A DNA stretch of 64,000 bases from Strigops habroptila (Eukaryota > Chordata > Aves > Psittaciformes > Psittacidae), in NCBI RefSeq assembly GCF_004027225.2, contig NC_044277.2, positions 28,968,995 to 29,032,994 on the forward strand, in the 5' to 3' direction. The notes beneath the pieces were generated by a model, which saw only the letters and a program-made list of their open reading frames with translations, was not told the origin of the DNA and ran no database searches. The stretch's first letter is position 1, and every line of letters starts with the position of its first letter. Below, piece by piece: positions 10,694 through 24,781 of the stretch. The position numbers and the translations under genes are program-made.

Positions 10694-11905
10694 CAGAATC
10701 ATAGAATACTAGGTTGGAAGGGACTTAAAGGATTATCTGGTTCAATCTTTCTTGGCAAAAGCATGGTTAGACAAGATATCCCAGCACACTCTCCAGCTGA
10801 ATGTTAAAAGTGTCCAATGTTGGGGAATTTACCACTGGAGAGATTATTCTAATGGCTGATTGTTCTCATTGTGAAAAATTTTCCTCTTGTGTCCAATCGG
10901 AATCTTGTACCCATTACCCCTCATCTTTCCCATGTGACTCCTTGTAAAAAGGGAATCTGCATCTTCTCTGTAGCCACTCTCCAAATACTGGAACATGATG
11001 ATAAGGTCTCCCCTGAGCCTTCTCTCGTCAAGGCTGAACACACCCGGCTTTCTCAGTCTTTCCTCATACGCTTCCCAGTCCTTTGATCATCTTTTTGGCC
11101 CTTCTCTGGACGCCTTCCGGCTCATCCATATAATTTTTGCATAGTGGGGACCAAAACTGAACACAGTATTCTAGGTGTGGCCTGACAAGCACTGAGTAGA
11201 ATGGGATCATGACTTCTTTATGCCCTTGTTGATGTAACCCAGCATCTTGTTGGCTCTCTTTGCCACAGCAGCATACTGTTTACTCATCTTGAGCTTGCTG
11301 TCCACCAGGACCCCAGGTCCCTTTCCACAGAGCTGCTATCACAGCCAGGTAGATCCCAGCCTGTGCTGTACTCCTGGATTATGTTTTCCCAGGTGCAAGA
11401 CCTTACACTTGTCTTTGTTGAACTACATAAGGTTCTTCTTAGCCTACTCTTCTAAACTATCCAGGTCTTCCTGCATAGTTTAGAATGTCCTTCCAAAATG
11501 TCCACTTCCCCACTCAGTTTGGTCATCAGCAAACTTTATCAGGGTACACTCGATCCCGTCATCAAGATCACTTACAAATATATTAAACAGTAAAGGGCCC
11601 AATATTGATCTCTGCAGGACCCCACTCGTAACAGGTTACCAGATGGAAAAAGAGCTATTCAAGACCACCCTCCTACCACAGCCAGTCAGCCAGTTCCCCA
11701 CTCACCACACAGAACACTTGTCTAGACTGTAATGCAGAGGTCTCTCCAGGAGGAGGCTGTGGGAAACCGTATAAAAAGCTTTGGAGAAATCCAGATAGAT
11801 AGAAGTTGGTAGCAGATGCCTGCTGTAAGATCTCCCTTGGAGAGGACCCCTCTGGTCTTGACCTAGAGGTATCCAACAGGGCTTCCACAATTGCCATAGT
11901 TGACT
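10694..11905 (-). mobile_element. CR1 LINE, long fragment, antisense
   Basis: It begins (plus strand) with cacagaatcatagaatacta ggttggaagg, the CR1 3' end reversed. The usual 3' UTR and ORF2 3' text follows, and at 11,500-11,900 there is decayed CR1 reverse-transcriptase sequence. On the minus strand this reads L-S-G-F-S-K-A-F-Y-T-V-S-H-S, then [16 protein letters not shown]. Stops and frameshifts make it dead. It is about 1.2 kb long, compared with about 4.5 kb for a full element. Confidence 0.85.
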
Positions 11906-12310
11906 TCTATATATTAAAGGTTCTCCTTACATAAAGCCTATAGTCATCCATTGTGATTCTCCAGTCAGATGAATTGTTCACCATGTTTCAGTTATTCCTA
12001 TGATACCATAACTCTCTGACTGGGCACAGAGCTCCAGTTCCTCCTGTTTGTTCCCCAGGCTGTGTGCATTGGTATACATACACTTGAGCTGGTTGGTCTT
12101 CTGGTTCTCATCTTGGCAGTGCAGCTAAGGAACATTTGTTGCTGCTCTTGTTGGCCTGGCTTATTCCCCAGCTGGTTGTAACAGTGCGAGTGTTGCCACT
12201 TTGGACCCTGCCCTGAGCCCTTCAGTTTAAAGCCAGCCTCACCAAGTTGGACAGCCTGCTGCCAAAGATTCCCTTGATTCTTCTAGACACATGGATCCCA
12301 TCCCTCCCTA
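11906..12310. repeat. Unassigned repeat-like segment next to CR1
   Basis: Text such as ccaggctgtgtgcattggta and cacttgagctggttggtctt resembles interspersed-repeat sequence, possibly the further 5' part of the same CR1. I cannot name the family. Confidence 0.35.
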
Positions 12311-15300
12311 ACAGGCTATGTAGGCATTGAAGAATGTCCTGTCATCATAAAAGCCAAAACCCTCACAACGGCACCAGCCATGAAGCCAGAAGTTGATTTG
12401 CATTTTGCAAAAATGTATTTTCTTCTGGGCACAGCCAAAGAGAACGTGCAGGGAGATATAAACAACCAGAGATAAAAACAAAAGCGTGATCAGGAAGGCT
12501 GCAGTACTTGAGCCAGGCTTTAACCAACAGCATAATATCTTCTTGTGTGGGAGCTGCCTGGCATGGTTGCCTGGCCACAGCTGAATGCAGGACCTGCTGG
12601 GACTATAGTGGGGCTTCACTGGTCCAAGTTTACTTGGGGATCTGGACAGTAACAAAACACTAATTGGCAGATGTTAGTATTAGTGGAACAGTAATAAAGA
12701 TGATTGTGTTATTCCTCTGTGCAGCCACAACCAGTCTGTTGTGCAATTATCTGAAGAAAATGCCCACAACTGAATAAACTACTGTGTCAGGGCACATCAA
12801 GACCCCAAGCCTGTATCCTTTTGGTAACACTGCTGTTTAATCCCACTGCATACAAAAGGGGTTCCTCCTGATTTACAGTAGGACAGACTGCAGCAAAATT
12901 TGCACCTATCTTTTCTTTTAGTTATCTAGTGCATTTTGGACTTTGATTTGAGGTTTTTAGCAAGAGGCTTACTGCTGAAGAAAAGCTCTGTCCTTCTGTA
13001 AGATGTGGCAATATTATTCTCAGCCTGAAGGCTGAAAATCAGGTATCACATTAACATTTGAAGGTCTTGGGTTTAGAGGTAGATCTTTGCCTGGTGTTCC
13101 ACAGACATAAGCACAAGCACCAAGCAATATGAAGAATTTGCCTTATTTGCTCTTAGGTTGGACTGGTGAAATTTTTGTATTAGGCACATCTTAAGCAAGT
13201 AGGTTTTTGAGCAGCAGAAGTAATGGTATTAATTTCCTGAGGATTCCCTCGTGTTTAAGAAGATATTAAAATACCTATCCTAGTATTTTCATGTTCAATT
13301 AATTCTCACAGTACGGGTAAGAGCAGTTTGTACTTTCCATCCAGATGCTTATCTCCATGAAATTCATACAGATTTAAATCATTATCTGTCAAGAGTGCTT
13401 CCAACTGGACACAGTATTTAAAATAAAAAGATGGGGGATTACAGGCAGACAAGCGAGTTAAAAATGTCGCATAACAAGAACTACATTTTGACCATTGTAT
13501 GTAAGCACCAGAATTGCCCCAAAATTCAGGATCTGGCCACAGGCCAGACACTCCCTATGTTGATCTTACCAAGAGATACCACAAATCTCTGTGCCTCCAG
13601 AACCTTCCCCTTCCTTATCTGCTTTAATCAACTGTGATTTAGTGTGCAGTAATTTATCTCTGAATAAAGGTGAAAAGTTGCAATCAACTCCTTTCACTGG
13701 AATTTTTGCAGAAACTGGCAGATGATACAGCTCTGCCATGTGCTAGAGGTGCGGTCAGGAAAACATTCTTTGAATGAAATTTGGATTCTTCAATATTGGA
13801 TGACAACCAGGACTTGAAAATACAGCTTGCTGAGGCATTGCGGGCCTGCTAATTAAGCTCTTGGTTACTCCAGAGCAGCTTTAAAGAATGATTTGACAGC
13901 ATAATATGAGTAAAATAAGACTATTGCTAGAAAAGCAAACCAATGAAACATCATTTATTGATACACCTAATCAAAACATATTTTGTATGATTTTAGCTTA
14001 AACTGATCATTTATAATATACATATGGAGTGAGATAAATAATTTACATACTCATCTGTTGTATCAAGTGTTGTGTGGCATAGGTCCACCCGTTAATAAAA
14101 AGACTAGCACAGAAAGTCAAGGCACTCTTCTGCTTTTCCTTAAATAGTCCTGCAGTGGCCTCTCTTGGAGTAATTAAAAATATCCAGTATCACAAGTATT
14201 TTCAACACCAGCAGTAAGAGGAGACCTCTGTTACCTTAAGGAATATATTTCACATTCACAAAGGTCACACTCCATTCGAGTCCCTGGGACTTCTCCTGTA
14301 GTGCAGGACCCAGACCAATATTCAGCTGCACCAAGGCAGATCCCTCAATGCATGTCCTCCCCAACAGTCTGAGTAAATCATGCCTTGGTACAACAAAAGC
14401 CCATTTGGAAGAAAAAGCCATTGGTATCACACAATGGGCCCTTCATAAGGGCTTCTTCTGTACTTTTCCGAAGTCAGGCATAACCCAGCTGTTACCATCT
14501 GCTGGAAAGAGCTCTTGGCAGAGAGCACCTTATAAACGCCTGCCAAGCACCAGCCCCTTGACAAAGTGGACCATCCGAATTCTCGCAGGATGAATCCCCT
14601 TTGGAGACACGTGATTTCACTGGCCAGAGGGCAGTTGCTAGTTATGCTTGCTGCCCATGTGTCTCCAGGTGGCTGTATGAAGGTAGGGGAAGGCTTTCAT
14701 GGACTGAATCCATAAAAGTGAAATAGTAATTTTTCATGGGTAATTAGAAAAAGCTGTTTTGAATTTTAAACACAGATACCCTCGTGATTGCAAAAGCAAC
14801 ACCTTTTGGGGGCATTTAAATTCCTCTAAGCCATCTTTAATAACCATTATGGTTTTATTAAATTTCTAGCCCTAGGACTAACTATTAGCATTGATTTAAA
14901 GAATAAATTGATGATTAAAAGTTTTCCATCAAGATTTCATCCCAGTCTTGCTTAAGTACTGGAAACTGTCAAGACACCGGCATGAAAAACAGTTAATCTC
15001 AGCCTAAAATTAAGCAGTTGAATTTATCTGCATAAATATAAATTGACATCGTTAATCCCACACAGAAAATTCTCTATGCCCAATTCCAGATCCTGTCGCT
15101 TAAATTGCATCGGTGTTGAAGTATGGAGATCCTCTTAACATATGATTTATTTTTAATGCTTTCACTGAAATTATAAAACTATCACATTTCTCTTCAATGG
15201 ATTTAAGCTTTTCCTTTCCAGCCACACAAGCGCTGCACAAAGACACAAAACTGTTGAGGCATCACGTCTGGAGTAGTCTTCAAAAGAATAAATGATTGCT

Positions 15301-18300
15301 TAACCGGCATTATAGGAATTTGCCTTGGAAACAACCATATAGCCTGACATAAAATGTGAAAGAAGAGGAACAGACAGCTGTAAAAGGAAGCCATGATATA
15401 TGCCAGAATGAAAAGTCCATCACATATTAAAATACAGATTGATAGTTCACACCCCCATTATTTAAGTTGCTTTGGACTTATCTGTGGCAAATAAAATAAG
15501 ACACCAAGTTTTGAACCTTTTTCAGGGTACAATGCCCATTGTAAACACAGTAACTGAAGTCTTGATTTAAATTGCTCGTCATTTATATACATGTAGGTAC
15601 TCTTCACATGACAAGTGCACACACTGCTTTAATACCTACATCTGTTCCAGCTCATTAAACCCAGCTGTTCTTTACTTTTCCTCTCTTCCCCTTATGGTTC
15701 AGTGGTAGTAAAACCATTTCTTCCAAGCCATAAGTGAAAACCAGAGAAGGCATTTCCTACAACCAGCCAGAAAAAAAGACTAGTATTGCCACTTTTCTTG
15801 ATTTCCTGTGCTTAAGTGTAAATTGATCAGGGAAACATATCACTGCATAGAAACAAAGCCAGTTTTACTCTGGAATGCTAAGCCATGCACACAGCTATGT
15901 TGGCATACTTATAGCATTGCGATGATACATACTGGTTGAAATGGCAATGCAGAAGTTCTCCTAGGCAAATTGAGAAATACTGGTATGAATACTGCTTTTT
16001 AAGCATTTAAAATGGCAGACATAACAGAACCGACTGTATACTTATAGTCTATCTATCTATGCATACCACGTACTGAGTTTAGGACACTAATGTCAGCATT
16101 CGGGCAGCATCCTGGGTGTTTTCTGTTTGGAGTCCTTCTTCATCCGTTGATTTGCTATTCCACCACCAAGTGACCAAATGCTTTTTAGCACAGAAACACT
16201 TTCATGTGAGAGCAGAGAAAATACTGCCTTTTCCAGTTTAGCACCTGCAATAAATGCACATGAATGGACTATGATGTGAAGACCATAACTGGTAAAAAAG
16301 GCAATGTTTAAAGTTTGCCCAGACCTTCAGCCAAACTAAAAAAAAAAAAAAAAAAAAAATTTCTTGATTTTTATATAAATAACTGTTGTTTCTGCAAACT
16401 AATAATCTAGGAGGCAAACGCTTCTGGAAGACACACATCGAAACAAGAAAGAAAGGCTTAGTGAACTGTCAGAGGTACTGTAGAGGTAGCTGTGACCTTG
16501 CTATAGGAAAGATCATGAAAAGGTATTTTCTTTCATGACTTTCCTAGGACAAAGAAAATATTGTGATTCCCTCATTGTAGATCAGGATTTGCACATTTTC
16601 TAGACTACAGTAGCCACTGAGGGCTTTGGGGAAGGGAACTTCATCCACCAGGGGAGAGGAGGAAGAAAAAGAAACTACAATGATGCACAGGTTGAGTCGG
16701 AGCTCAGCCACCTCTGTGAGCAAGCAGCTAGAGGAAAGAGGGACAGACTGCTAATGGCCAAGGAGGGTAAAGTGGTATCAGAGTGCCACAAGTGTAGCTG
16801 GAGGGTGAGGAAGTATGAGTAGAGGGGACTCTACAGCACATCTCTCTAACTCCAGCACCATTTCTATACTATTGCACTCCAGACCTGAGAAACCACCTGG
16901 GAAGTGCTGTGGTGGGCAGGAGGTTGGTCAGGATGTTTGCAGGGCCTTTGGCCTCTTCCTCTTCTGCCCACTGCAACAGGGGGGAGAAGAGCAAAATACT
17001 CCCCATCACTGGGGAGGTGACACTGTATGGTGCTGGGATCCTCTTTGCAGGTAGCATGGCAGGCATTTTGGTGCCATTTGCAAACTTTGCTTACTGTCTA
17101 CTTAGTTTTTAACGAAGCTATTTTTATTCTTTTAAAACACCCTACCTGCTGTAATACAGACCTTGGTTACACACTCCATTGGCAGATAAGTACTTAAGGA
17201 AACACAAAAAACAGGCAGGCTGTTCCAAACTTTCAAAAGACTTCAAAATTACATAAAGCTGTTGCCAGTTGGCATGGATGTGACAAAGTAACACAATATC
17301 ACATTTCCTCACCTCTTTCCTTGTGCAACGCTGCTTGCCACACAAAGCTCCAGGCACACAAAGCCATTGCAATGCCTACCTCTTCTGGACTGCTCCCAGT
17401 GATGACAGATGAGCTTTTTTGTTGCCTGTGCCAGGCCTGAGAACTGATAGTGTCCTAAGCCCACGCTGGCAAAAGCTCTTTGCATTATCCTGGTAAATGT
17501 TGTGCCATTTACCTCCCGCCCCACTGCTTTGAAAAACACCAGGCTTCCTGGCACCTTGGCTGGGTTACAGAGAGTGCCATTTTGCTTTCAGTTTGCCTAA
17601 CACTGGTTCTGCGTCCATTAAGGAGCATGTCAGTGCACAAATGAGCCATCTCCTGCCAGGTGCTCTCCTAGCAGGGAATGGCCTCATCATCCAGGCTACT
17701 AGAGGGTACACTGAGCTCTCCTGAAACAACAGCATGTACTCATATTTTTTAAAGGCAAAAAGATGCTTTCATATTCAAATAGATCTGGGCCACACAGCAC
17801 CATGCGCACTGCCAAGGTATCCTGCAGTGGTATTCAAAAAGGCTGTGTCTATAGTGATAAATTAGACGTGCCTAGGAACACTCCCAGGTGCTGAGGCCAA
17901 CTGGCATAAAATGGCTTACATCTATGCTAATAAATTGTCTCATCTTCCAAAGCAGGGTTGCTGCACGCAAACCACCTACACCACTCCGACCGTGCCCAGG
18001 CATTACTCAGGAAGCGTGCCTGCTGTGATGGGCCAGGAGTCGACGTAACGGTTTACTAGAATATATACTTGGAGGCATGCTGCGCACACTGGAATCTGCA
18101 AGCACAGAGGCAGCTGAATTTGCCCTCCTGGTCAAATAAGCCATCCTCAGCAGTCTTACTCATTCACACTGATGTGTCCACAAGAGCCTGAGTAGTGCAA
18201 TCACTGTGCGTATAGGAAAGGAATGTTTACAAATGCCATTATTGGCACTTTGGGACTGTTCTCTCTGCAATCTGGATATCACTGTACGGGTGATAGGAAA

Positions 18301-21300
18301 ATCAACCATTTTGCAGCCACAATACATTAGTTATTACCTCACAAACTTCCACCACCACTATATCAATTGTTCAATACTGGTTGGCATCAGACTGACTTGA
18401 TGATGGCTTGTAACAAAGTCACTGCCTGCCAGATCTCAGTTGCAGTCTGTGTGGGCTGGTGCTGCTGCCTTTGCATGTACTTTGCACAGTATCTTTTCAA
18501 TGAAGATACTGCTCAGTGTGCACAAGCTCTTCTGTCAGTCCTAGCTACCTAGGGTCTGCAGAGTAAACGGAGCAGGGGTAACTGCAAATGTGAAATCAGG
18601 GAAATGTTAGTAGTGGAAATTCCTCAATCTGAAGATCTATCTTCTTTAATATTTCCATTAGTGATTTCAGCACAAATAAGAGTAATGTTGGTGAGATTTT
18701 TTAATACATGAAGCTGGGTGGTAACATGAAAAGAGAGGAGGTTTGGAGGCTTGGATATCCTATTGGAATTACCCAATGAACTTCAGTAATGCAGTAGTAG
18801 AAACAGGATGAATGTCAATAAAATGAAGACTATACATTTGAGAATTGTGTCACAGCAAGGACCTTATTGTTGTCAGCCAGAGAGGAATGGATGTGTTGCC
18901 AACTGACTGGAGAATGACTGTGAACCACCATGGGAGACAGTCATATAAAAAGCAATTGAGGCTGCAGGAAGTGTTTTCAGGGACGGTTTCTTACACTGTG
19001 CTTACTGGACAGTAAGTGAAACAGGCAGGAGGGGCAGGAGAACGGGCAGTCTCTCTGATGACAGAAGGCTGGCAGCTCTTAACTTGGTCATCCTAATAAC
19101 GGGGGAGGTTAGGAAGGGAAGTACACCAATTGTACAATAGAGGTAGAACAGGAACACTTCAGAGAAAAGAAAATGTTGGCACAAGCTAACGTTTTCATGC
19201 TAGATATAAAAAAAAGTTAGGTTGGGAATTAAAAGGTGTTCCTCTTCTCTAAATCAGTCCTGTCTGAAGCAGCTATTTGAGTAGAGTAAGAATGACATAA
19301 AGGAAAAGATTTTTAGGCAGTGCTTATTAAGTTTGAAAGAAGAACAGCATGACATGCTTGCCTATGAGGGCAGGGAACAGGGCCTGGCGATCCCTTGCAG
19401 TCCTTGCAGATATTTCCCTTGCAGTCCTTTTGTCCTACCATGAAGAAACAGAAGTCTGTGCTTACTTATGTCCTTGTCCCTGTGACCTGGGGAGCACAGA
19501 AGAGTATCCAGAGAGGCTGCAGCCTGCATCACCTATCTCCATGTACTCTCCCAGATGGTCTCCATGTCCTCTCCGAGGTGGTCTCATGTCATGGCCTGCC
19601 CCAGCTGTCCTCTAAAGATCTTTTCCAAGTTTCACACTCTTCATTTTCATCCATATTTGAATAAGTGAGAAGTAACTTTTCCATTTACTGCCCCATATTG
19701 TTAAATTCAGCAGTGGAAACAGACAGCAGTGAGGAGACCACACATTAGTTTGAGATGTTGGAGGGCTAAGAACTAAGTCAAATTGCACTGAGTGCGATGT
19801 GCACCATGGGAGTAGGGACACCAGAATATGATCCTAAAAATCTGGCATGCCTGCCCTGAATTGTGATAGCACCAGTTTGGACATGAGGGCTGGTTATGGT
19901 CAGGCTGGCTGCTTGGCTAATTCAGCTGCAGGGTCCAGGGAAAATCCTATATGGCAGCTAGGAGGAGACTCTGCTGACAGCCAGGTTCATGCCGGCATTG
20001 TGTGGAATCATTACAAGAAAAGCAAGTAGGACAAACACATGTCCCGGTGGTCATCTCTCCCGATTAGAAAAGACTGAGTATGTCTGAAGGGATAATTAGA
20101 AAACATCATATTAACCACCAAAGCCCTGAGGCTTGTCACTATGAAGTGAAATATCATTAATTGATACAAATTGTTTGTTAAGGAGTGACTCATTTGTCAT
20201 GGCTTGCACAGTGCCTTGGATGAAGAAAATCCTTAAAGACAGAATAAAACCATTTGCTGTAGTTGTGGAGGAGTCTCTGGAACAAACTGCACATATGCTT
20301 TCTAGCTCTGCTTGATGCCTGCCAGAGCAAGGTTTTTATCATTCGTTTTCTGGTACTAGTATGGATGTGAAATGAGCAACCATCACAGTTGGTAACTGAT
20401 GCCAGTTCTGGCTGGGAAGGATGTGAAGAGCTCTCGCAGCAGAATCAAGGGTGCATTTATTGGAACCCTCTGAAACTGACAGCAACACAGGCTTTTCCAG
20501 AGGGCAGAGTCCACAGTAGTCCTGCAGAGAAAAAGAGGGAATAGCATTGCCCAGAAGCAGAGAGCTGGGGGTGCCAGCCTAGACAGCCAGGCAGTGTTTC
20601 ATGGATAGGGGGTGCTGTCCCCCTACGCCCAGCAAGGAGAAGAGGGCATGGCCAGTGATGGGGATGCGCTCAAAGGCAGCCCAGGGTTCACCAGACACAC
20701 CTGTATTGAGACAGGTCTGGGTCAAGCAAGGAAGTCACACCAGGTAGAGGGCTGAGCACACCTCAGTTCAGGTATGAGGCTTGTATCAGTCAGGGCCCCA
20801 GGGAAGGCTGTAAGTGCACTCTCAACTCTCAGAGCAGAAGCCTAAAATGGACATCAAGAATTTGGCTTTCCCACAAATGGTGATTTGCATCCTTCATCCA
20901 AAGGATAAGTTCTGGGTTTAGAACCAGGAAATAGCGTGGGCAGAAGATTCTGCCAGCAGTTTTCAAACTGCCTGCCTCAGTTCCTGTCTCTAGGACAGCA
21001 CTTGCCTGCAGCCCTGTTTCATGACAGGAATCAGTAACACAGTTGGGAACGAAGAGTGAAGTGACATGGGGTGACATGGGATCACCTTCTGCAATGGGGG
21101 ATGCAATGATCCACAGTAATCCCACTCACTACAAAGAGATGAGACTTGCTAAGTACTTGCCAAGTAGGATAGAGACTACTTTGGAAAATCATTCATTGCA
21201 ATCCAGCTGAAAATGTGAAGGTTTTGAAGCAGTGAACTCCAGCAGGCAGACAGCCTTACAGGTGTCTGTTTGCAAGGGACAAAATACTGCCCAAGCACCT

Positions 21301-23535
21301 GCTCTTCACTATGATACTGAGGACACATTTTTTTTCATGCACTCCTGCTTTAACTTCCTTACCTGCAATCACACGTGCATCCTGGAGGAGTCCACTAACC
21401 ACCAATCTTTTATCATTTTGGTAACACATCTTGACATTTTTGCAGGTGAGTCTCTTAGGTCTGTAAACCAGCCGCTTTGCTGGCTTGGCTTTATGAGGTG
21501 CAGCCTGTCTCAGGTGGGTCTAGTGCTGCTTTCTGCTGCAAGCAGGCAATTTTACTTTGAAGACTGCTCCAAACACACGAAAGACGTTGAACTGTGTAAA
21601 ACTGTGTAAAACTGGAAGTTTTAAAATTTCTGTTGGTGGTACACTCTATGGAAGCAAGTGGTAATGTCAGTTTTGTTACCAACTTAAGGAAGCGCAGGAG
21701 CAGGTATTCGTATGGGAGTCTGCTCTGTTGGTGCCAAGTTGTTCCCATTATACACTTGCATGCATTTTTCACTAATCTGGAACTTGCTGATGCCCCTCTT
21801 TAGCTCCCAAGATAGTTTCCAGAACATGCTTTCCCAGAAACTATTCTCTCTGCAAGAGCTCTCTCTTTTTCTGCCTGTGAGGGATTGCTTTCGCTTTCCC
21901 AGTAGTATCAGGTGGGTCTGAAGAAAGAGAATGAGGAAGAGCAGAATGACTGAGTACATGGGAGGTCCCAAACCATTTCCTCCATGGTGAGGCTGTTTTA
22001 AGCAGTTGCCTCTTCCCTCTCTCAGTCTTAGCCCTGACATCCCCTCAGCAGCATGATCACAGATAGGGGTGGACCAGGCAGCCAGATGGACCAGGGAAAT
22101 TATCAGAATTAAAAATAACCCTTCCCTAGCGAGACCATTTCTGCCACACCAGCTTACACTGTCCTACCTGCCAGCATTACCAAGGCTGCCCTTACAGGCA
22201 GTGCACACCCAGACGTGCCTGCCCAGCTGTCACAAGACACTGTGCCACTCCTCTCCCTGGCTCAGCCCTGCATCCTCATCCTCATTATGCAGAATAACTG
22301 GGACTGTACAACAAATGAGAGATTTCCATCATAGATCTGTTCTGGATAACATGAACAACATAGTAAAGTGTTTCTTAGATTTTTGTACTTTGCTGGCTGT
22401 AGGAAATCAAAGATAATGCGTCAGGGCTCAATATATTCATTTGATCTTGTGTGGATGCGGTCAAGGCACCATTACTGGTCAGGAGCAATTACTGCTGCAA
22501 AGATAAAACTCATTTCCACCTACAGAACCCTATGTTGTAAGATAAGGTTGTGGTCTGGACTTAAATTGAACATACCAGTAAGAAACATGTGTTGGTATAA
22601 CTTGATCCTTATAAGCCCAATACAAATTACTACAGCAATCATTAAAGTAGCTGAGAGTACAGAAATATTAGAGCTATGAAACTGCATGTTGTAATTACTG
22701 GTGTTATCTCAGTGTTTTATATTCAAAGTTCTCTGTTCTGGATGCTATTAATGAATATTGATTTGGAGAACAGAGAATGAACTTCTCAGCATTAACAGCA
22801 GTTTAGTTGTGTTTAAACCAAGATGGTTCCTTTTTTCTTCTTCTGCCTCAGCCGTATCTTTAGACCCCCATCTAACAGCAGCTGTGATTTATTTTTAGCT
22901 TTTTTTCTTTGCATATTTAAAAGGGTGTTTCCGTATGGTGTGAAGCATAAGCTAGTGCAGCAATTAACTGGCAAAGAGACTGTGCTTTACAATTCCAAAT
23001 AAGTCAGAAATTAATTTCTGCTATGAATCAGACATCTACACAAAGTGAATAATACGCCTCTACTATACATGAATATTGTGTATCTGTCCATTCGAGGGAC
23101 TCAGTGAAGTATACAAACTGAACTCAAAAGAAGACATCTAGCAGTGAGTTTAAATGCCTGTAACACCACAGTACTAGCTGACCATTGTAGGGTTGTCTTT
23201 TTAATTCATATTATATAAATTGAATATTGCAGAAATCAGCAATATCCTTTCAGAAGCACTACCCTGTACATCTAATGGAGCACGATCCAAAGGCTACATT
23301 TGCATCTAAATACAATGATCCATGCAGAAAATATCTGGCTTTTATTTATAAATTACAATGAGTTTTTCTTTTATACTTAAAATGCTTCTCTTTAGAGAGA
23401 AGGAAGCTCTGTCTTCCAAGAGATGACGAACAACTGTTTTCATATTGTCGAGATAAGGTACAGCGATTTTACCCATCAGGATATGTTGCACATAAGGAGT
23501 TTTAACACTGTGACTATATAAATGTTTTCCTCTGC
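12311..23535. other. Long gene-free stretch
   Basis: I found no exon set, RNA gene or well-preserved repeat that I can name. There is a 22-base A run at 16,338-16,359. Open frames here are short and without domains. The stretch may be intergenic or intronic. Confidence 0.4.
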
Positions 23536-23540
23536 CATTT

Positions 23541-23959
23541 TGTCGTGGTTTAACTCCACTGGGCAACTAAGTACCACACAGCTGTTCGCTTAATCCCCCT
23601 CCCCGTGCCACCCCCAGGGAGATGAGAAGAAGAACTGGAAAAAGGTAAAACCCTTGGGTTGCAATAAGAACAGTTTAATAATTGAAATAGAGTAAAATAT
23701 AATAATAATGATAATAGAAATAATAATGCGGAAAAGAAAGAGAGCTATAAAACCCAAGAAAGACAAGCAACGCACAATACAATTGCTCACCACCCGCCGA
23801 CCGATACCCAGCCCGACCCAAGCAGCGATCTGGGCCTTCCGGGACAACTAACACATCAGTGTGTTATCAGCACTGTTCTCAGACTAAAGCCAAAGCACAC
23901 CACTGCAGCAGCTACTAGGAAAACAAACCAAACCCTCGATCCTAGCAAAAGCCAGGGCA
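23541..23959. mobile_element. Solo LTR, ERVL-type family, internally deleted
   Basis: Begins TGTCGTGGTTTAACTCCACT and ends CCAGGGCA. It is flanked by the 5-bp direct repeat CATTT at 23,536-23,540 and 23,960-23,964. Compared with the copy at 39,384 it lacks the middle block with gactccccccagttt and gggcatgacgtgctgtgg. A 5-bp target duplication fits class III (ERVL) elements. The family name is from memory. Confidence 0.8.
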
Positions 23960-24382
23960 CATTTTTAACTAGGGAAGCAGCTTTCAGTAAATAAATGATG
24001 TGGGTACACTGCAAACTCTTTTTATACTGCATCTTAATTAAGATCTAATTAACAAGTCCTCATAAAGAAATAATTAATTTCTGGATCTTCCTTGCTTTTC
24101 TGTTTTATTATTCTAAAGAAATCTCTGGGGTTTCTGCCCCAAAAGACACAAAAAGCCTACACAACTAGAGAGCATACTGATCCTTTATTTGTGCACATTA
24201 GAATTTTAACAATACAAATCAATGTAAATTTTTTCAAACATATAAAAACCCTTAGACTTCTCTATCTGGTACAGTTCTCCCTTAGGCAGTTAGTTTCTGA
24301 CCTCAGTGCCCTCATCAGCAGGATGGGGAGAAAGGGTTTTGTTTCCCTATTCTGTTTTGCTGATTTATGGTGGTTTACAAGT

Positions 24383-24781
24383 ATTCTGGTTTAAGCTGGT
24401 AGGCAGCTGACCACCACACAGCCATTTTCTCACCACCTCCCCGTGGAATGAAGCATTAAATTAGAAAAAAGGTAAAACTCGTGGGTTGAGATAAAGGCAG
24501 TGTAGTAAGACAGAAAAGGAAGGGAAAATAATAATGATGATAGAAGAACATACAAAAGTTGGGGTCAGCTGTTCTGGTTGTGTCTCCTGCCAGCTTCTTG
24601 TGCAATCTCAGCCTCCTTGCTGGCAGGGCAGTATGAGAAGCTGACTTAGTGTAAGCACTGCTCAGCAACAACTAAAACACCAGTGTGTTATCAACATTAT
24701 TCTTATCCTAAATCCAAAAACACAGCACTGTACCAGCTACTAGGAAAAAAATAACTCTATCCCAGACTAAACCAGAACAAT
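24383..24781. mobile_element. Diverged LTR of the same family
   Basis: Shares the order of landmarks with the neighbouring copies (tctggtttaagc, caccacacagcc, gtaaaactcgtgggttgaga, caacaactaaaacaccagtg, taccagctactagg, ctaaaccagaaca). It differs more from them and no clear flanking duplication was seen. It is the oldest of the four copies here. Confidence 0.65.

Noticed and set aside
12361-12655. Minus-strand frame of 115 codons at 12.3-12.7 kb
   Set aside because: No domain, no splice support and no codon-pattern evidence.
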